Below are positions 32,824-35,779 of a DNA stretch of 35,779 nt, in pieces (within the stretch, counting starts at the first letter, position 1; each line of letters opens with the position of its first letter). Both the position numbers and the translations under genes were made by a program. The stretch comes from Actinomycetes bacterium (GTDB lineage: Bacteria > Actinomycetota > Acidimicrobiia > Acidimicrobiales > JABEUL01). Location: NCBI GenBank assembly GCA_021777355.1, contig JAJYDO010000025.1, forward strand, positions 858 to 36,636, read 5' to 3'. The notes under the pieces are model-generated. The model was not told the origin of the DNA and searched no databases. It worked only from the letters and a program-made list of their open reading frames with translations.

Positions 32824-34110
32824 ATGAATGACAGTGAAATTCATAATGACATTGCAAACGAAGTGTCAATTCTGAGGGGTATGCCCGAGTTCTCTGAGTT
32901 TGTTGTCGCTAATAAACCGAAGAAACATGAACTTGAGGCAAAATCTTGGGTGACGATAAACAACTCTTTTTTGCTCAGAGAGGGTACAGGTACTCGCAAG
33001 AGTAGTTTTTATCTTTCGATTCGATACGATCAATTATCACTTAATGTTGAGCCAGATTTGTTCATTGCCACTGGCAAGTCGCAAAATAACGACTTTAATT
33101 TGAGAATCGATCCAAATGATATTGACATTCGACCACTCGATAAGTCCTTTATTCGTGAGCAGCTCGCTCGTTTTGGTTTCATATCGTTCGTTTTTATCGG
33201 CAAGCTTGGTTCTATAAAGCAAACTCAATATCCAATTGTTGATGGAATCGACCTAATTCTTGATTCTGAATTCGCGCAAGAAATTGCACTTGACCAGGAT
33301 GGTAATATCCGCGTTAGTCGTATTCCAACAACCAAAGCTCTAAAAGCATTCATCGAAGCCAACCTAAAAGAGGCTTTGCCTGAGGATTTGGATCAATTTG
33401 AGAATCTTATGGACGAAGTAATTCACAAGATGGAAGCGGATAGCTACCAAATAGTAAAAATTCCAGAAAAGCCAGAAGAACTCTCCTCGACCAACTGTAT
33501 CGTGGCTAAACTACGTAAGGGATTCGAAGACGCTTTGAAAAATTATCAAAGCTCCATTGCAGAATGGAAATCAACTGGAAGCCAAGCTTCATATAACGAT
33601 TTGCTACGAATAGCATATGTTTTTGCCGATGAGATTGAAACATTCAATACAATTCTAAAGAAAGTGTGCGACTTGAAGCCACTTATCAACTTGATGACTT
33701 TTGCGCATCAATTATCGCTTTCAAGTACATTCAATAAGATTAAATTACCGAGTACGTCGAAGAAGGTTTCTCTTGACGGCTATAGAGATTTGATCTCACA
33801 AGCAAGAAATGCAACTTTTCATCACCTAGTGCCTATCGACACAAGAGTTGAAGTGGATTTTGGCGATTATCACTTGAACCCTACCAAGCTTGTCTTATTT
33901 GATGAGTTTGGTTCGAAGAAGCACAAAGGACTCGATTATGAGGACAAAGAAATTTTCGAACTTCTTCAATCATTTTCTCGTTCACCCGAGCGTTCCTATG
34001 AAATCACCTTTTGGGATGATAATATTGTAATTATGCAGGCGGCGATTTCTCTCATCGCCCAATTCGAAGAAGCCCTAAATATCGTATTTCGACAGAAACA
34101 CTCATCGTGA
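32824..34110 (+). CDS. Large protein with HEPN-like motif, putative toxin/defence component
   Basis: I use ATG 32824 (GTGGA seven bases upstream) instead of GTG 32812, giving 428 residues. The N-terminal 200 residues (RYDQLSLNVEPDLFIATG) form an unrecognised alpha/beta domain. The C-terminal part is helical and contains DLISQARNATFHHLVPID, where R328-x4-H333 fits the Rx4-6H signature of HEPN ribonucleases. HEPN proteins are common toxins and abortive-infection effectors that cut RNA. The next gene starts 14 bases after the stop and is DUF4238-like, so the two are probably one operon. Ribonuclease activity is inferred from a motif and needs proof. Confidence 0.65.
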   Translation: MNDSEIHNDIANEVSILRGMPEFSEFVVANKPKKHELEAKSWVTINNSFLLREGTGTRKSSFYLSIRYDQLSLNVEPDLFIATGKSQNNDFNLRIDPNDIDIRPLDKSFIREQLARFGFISFVFIGKLGSIKQTQYPIVDGIDLILDSEFAQEIALDQDGNIRVSRIPTTKALKAFIEANLKEALPEDLDQFENLMDEVIHKMEADSYQIVKIPEKPEELSSTNCIVAKLRKGFEDALKNYQSSIAEWKSTGSQASYNDLLRIAYVFADEIETFNTILKKVCDLKPLINLMTFAHQLSLSSTFNKIKLPSTSKKVSLDGYRDLISQARNATFHHLVPIDTRVEVDFGDYHLNPTKLVLFDEFGSKKHKGLDYEDKEIFELLQSFSRSPERSYEITFWDDNIVIMQAAISLIAQFEEALNIVFRQKHSS

Positions 34111-34124
34111 TTTGAGGCGTTGTT

Positions 34125-35207
34125 GTGAACCAATTTATTAACGTTCAACAGAGTATTTTAGGAAGACTTTCGTCACCGGTGAGTACCTGCTTTCTTTCGA
34201 GGATTGGATGGGAATCGAACTTGAGAATCATGGTTAACGCACTAGGAAGCCGTAGAACAAGAGTTAACGCAGCCAATTACGCAAGTGCAATTGGTTTGAG
34301 CCATATTACTGAACAAACTTTGATTGATGCAGCGGACTACGTGGATCAAGTGGCTAAAATGCCATGTGTTCCAGGGCAGCATGTAATTTCAAAAACAATC
34401 TTAAAACAATTTGGTAAACGTGGAGTAGCGCAATACATTGATTTACGTATTGGAGCCTATGATTATTCTCGCAAAATAATGTTGAAGCCTATTTCTCCTA
34501 GCGCAGCTGGAAAGATTGACAACTTTATCAAAATAGATAGCTCAACTACAGAAGCTTTATGGCAAAGGGTTGAGAATGACTTTAATCTGGCTCTTAAGAG
34601 AGCGTGTGCTAATCCGACATCGTTATCAGCAGATACCTTGAAAACCTTCCTTGATATACTTGCTTTACATCTGATCAGATCTCCAGGCATACAAGAACAA
34701 GAAGCGACAATTGTTGATGCGATTAGACCTAAAGCACGAAGCGAATTTGAGAAGGAATTAGGTTGTCGAATTACTGACGCTCAGTGGGAAGAATTCTCAC
34801 GCGGCTTTGGGAAAATGAAAAATTCAGGATTTTTGTTTCGCTGTAGAGCAGAATACCTCTTTGGAGCTGCACGGCAGCTTCTATCAAACTGGACACTCAC
34901 TTTTCTAAGCTTCCCTACGAGCGAAGTGCTTTGCATTTCAGACAGACCCCTAATTTCAATCATGTTTGATGTAACAACCAATCAAATTGTGCAAACTAAT
35001 AAAGCATTGGATGACGTGTCTGGTTTGGTTATGCCAATACATCCAAATTCTGCAATTTTTGCATCGAATCCCAAACACCCGTTGTCGGTCGCCCCTAGTG
35101 CAAATGACATTATCAAACTTGAAATAATGAGTGGCAAAGAGTGGCTATATTTTCCACTACACGCTGAAGCGAATCTAGCACCAATAATTGCTTCTCTTCG
35201 CCCATAG
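34125..35207 (+). CDS. DUF4238-like protein, partner of the HEPN-like gene
   Basis: A 360-residue soluble protein starting at GTG 34125 with GAGG seven bases upstream. QHVISKTILKQFGKRG near 115 matches the N-terminal motif of DUF4238 proteins. TFLDILALHLIRSP, LTFLSFPTSEVLCISDRPLI (residues near 275, ISDRPLI) and VMPIHPNSAIFASN later fit the rest of the family pattern. DUF4238 proteins have no established biochemistry but recur in accessory and defence-rich regions. Tight spacing to the HEPN-like gene suggests a two-component system. Confidence 0.7.
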   Translation: MNQFINVQQSILGRLSSPVSTCFLSRIGWESNLRIMVNALGSRRTRVNAANYASAIGLSHITEQTLIDAADYVDQVAKMPCVPGQHVISKTILKQFGKRGVAQYIDLRIGAYDYSRKIMLKPISPSAAGKIDNFIKIDSSTTEALWQRVENDFNLALKRACANPTSLSADTLKTFLDILALHLIRSPGIQEQEATIVDAIRPKARSEFEKELGCRITDAQWEEFSRGFGKMKNSGFLFRCRAEYLFGAARQLLSNWTLTFLSFPTSEVLCISDRPLISIMFDVTTNQIVQTNKALDDVSGLVMPIHPNSAIFASNPKHPLSVAPSANDIIKLEIMSGKEWLYFPLHAEANLAPIIASLRP

Positions 35208-35428
35208 AAAGTCGGAGATTTACATATTCCACACCAGTCTATCCATGCTGAGATACTTTTGAAACTAACGTGTTGGTTTAGGCTATACCCCAACTAGACA
35301 TTCTGGAAACCGCCAACTACACGTCAGAATAAGGTTGAATTAAGTATTTCCTGACACACCACAAATCAAGTCTTAGATGTTATCCTGACACTATGACACG
35401 GTGTCCGGTATATAGGTGGCATTTTTAA
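35208..35428. promoter_or_regulatory. Candidate resolution site/promoter of the serine recombinase
   Basis: CTGACAC occurs at 35351-35357 and 35385-35391, and GACACGGTGTC, a near-perfect palindrome, at 35395-35405. Clusters of short inverted half-sites directly upstream of a resolvase gene are typical of res sites. Three-subsite structure cannot be shown here. Confidence 0.45.
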
Positions 35429-35779
35429 ATGGGTGGACAACGAATCGGCTATATCAGAGTAAGCACTCTTGATCAGAACCATGAACGCCAGCTCGAAGGT
35501 GTTGAACTGGATCGTACCTTTATTGACCATGCTTCAGGCAAGGACACCAGCCGACCAGAATTAGAATCTTTACTCAGCTTTGTTAGGGCTGGCGACACCG
35601 TCATTGTTCACAGCATGGATAGGCTTGCGAGAAACCTTGATGATTTACGTCACCTTGTCCAAAGCCTCACGAGCCAAGACGTAGCAGTAGAGTTTGTGAA
35701 AGAGCACCTTGTCTTTACTGGAAATGACTCACCTATGGCAAAACTTATGCTATCTGTCATGGGAGCTTTTGCCGAGTTC
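35429..35779 (+). CDS. Serine recombinase (resolvase/invertase type), 5' part
   Basis: 117 codons are visible before the window ends. RIGYIRVSTLDQNHERQLEG carries the nucleophile Ser12 in the motif YIRVSTLDQN, DHASGKDTSRPELESLLSFV and VHSMDRLARNLDDLRHL (SMDRLAR) are further catalytic-domain signatures, and the last residues LSVMGAFAEF belong to the long E helix. This is the small resolvase/invertase catalytic domain; a DNA-binding HTH should follow outside the window. It could resolve multimers of the element or belong to a separate transposon at its right side. ATG 35429 has no clear Shine-Dalgarno. Confidence 0.92.
   Translation, partial: MGGQRIGYIRVSTLDQNHERQLEGVELDRTFIDHASGKDTSRPELESLLSFVRAGDTVIVHSMDRLARNLDDLRHLVQSLTSQDVAVEFVKEHLVFTGNDSPMAKLMLSVMGAFAEF

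Larger units (their letters stand above)
21056..35779. mobile_element. Integrated plasmid-like mobile element (left part; continues past window)
   Basis: From the tRNA fragment onward the gene content is entirely that of a mobile element: tyrosine integrase and excisionase-like protein, ParA/RHH/RepA, iteron origin, replication-relaxation protein, coupling ATPase, serine recombinase and two putative defence cassettes. The sequence is visibly more AT-rich than the chromosomal part. The right boundary and a relaxase gene are not in the window. The combination of an integrase with an autonomous iteron replicon resembles actinomycete integrative and conjugative elements or an integrated plasmid. 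Confidence 0.8.

Overview
The window looks like an actinobacterial chromosome with an integrated, plasmid-like mobile element joined at about position 21,050. The chromosomal half (1 to about 21,040) carries a coproheme-pathway HemQ, a CysO-type sulfur carrier beside threonine synthase and GroEL, a MurA with Asp in place of the catalytic Cys, a TreS/maltokinase-like pair and class II (GlpX) fructose-bisphosphatase. Many genes start at GTG or TTG and several lack a clear Shine-Dalgarno. Together with moderate base composition this suggests Actinomycetota, perhaps an Acidimicrobiia-type lineage; the class-level guess is inference only.

Chromosomal layout. On the minus strand lie the 5' part of a ThDP-dependent acetolactate-synthase-like enzyme (cut by the window edge), a GlcD-type FAD oxidase and glpX. 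Divergent from glpX is murA, followed by about 750 bp without a convincing gene. Then come meaB, treS and a maltokinase homologue that has lost its kinase residues, convergent with galT. Two membrane-protein genes follow; one encodes a large protein with a Met-rich linker and a His/Cys-rich exterior domain. An S-box (SAM-I type) riboswitch sits directly on the ribosome binding site of thrC, which is followed tightly by cysO and a membrane-anchored protein. groEL follows behind a perfect CIRCE operator and ends at a strong terminator. The last chromosomal block is hemQ-larE-NIL-domain protein (tightly packed) and a Nudix hydrolase.

At 21,056-21,104 there is only the 3' half of a tRNA-Arg(CCT) gene, immediately followed by a tyrosine integrase and an excisionase-like HTH protein. 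The rest of the window is a mobile element with its own plasmid replicon: ParA, a small putative ribbon-helix-helix partner and RepA overlap one another, and are followed by a DnaA box, three 18-bp iterons at exact 22-bp spacing and an AT-rich segment. A GC-rich nested inverted-repeat cluster (oriT or single-strand-origin candidate) precedes a replication-relaxation family protein and a VirD4/TraG-type coupling ATPase. An unusual M48 membrane peptidase, two small membrane proteins and the 5' part of a serine recombinase follow. No relaxase is visible; the element continues beyond the right edge.

Two cargo cassettes look like defence systems. One is a minus-strand operon of two paralogous ThsB-like TIR proteins, a three-TM membrane protein and a small conserved protein, with no ThsA (22,798-24,490). 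The other is a two-gene unit of a protein with a HEPN-like RNATFH motif and a DUF4238-like protein (32,824-35,207). The TIR/membrane cassette is the best candidate here for an incompletely described system.
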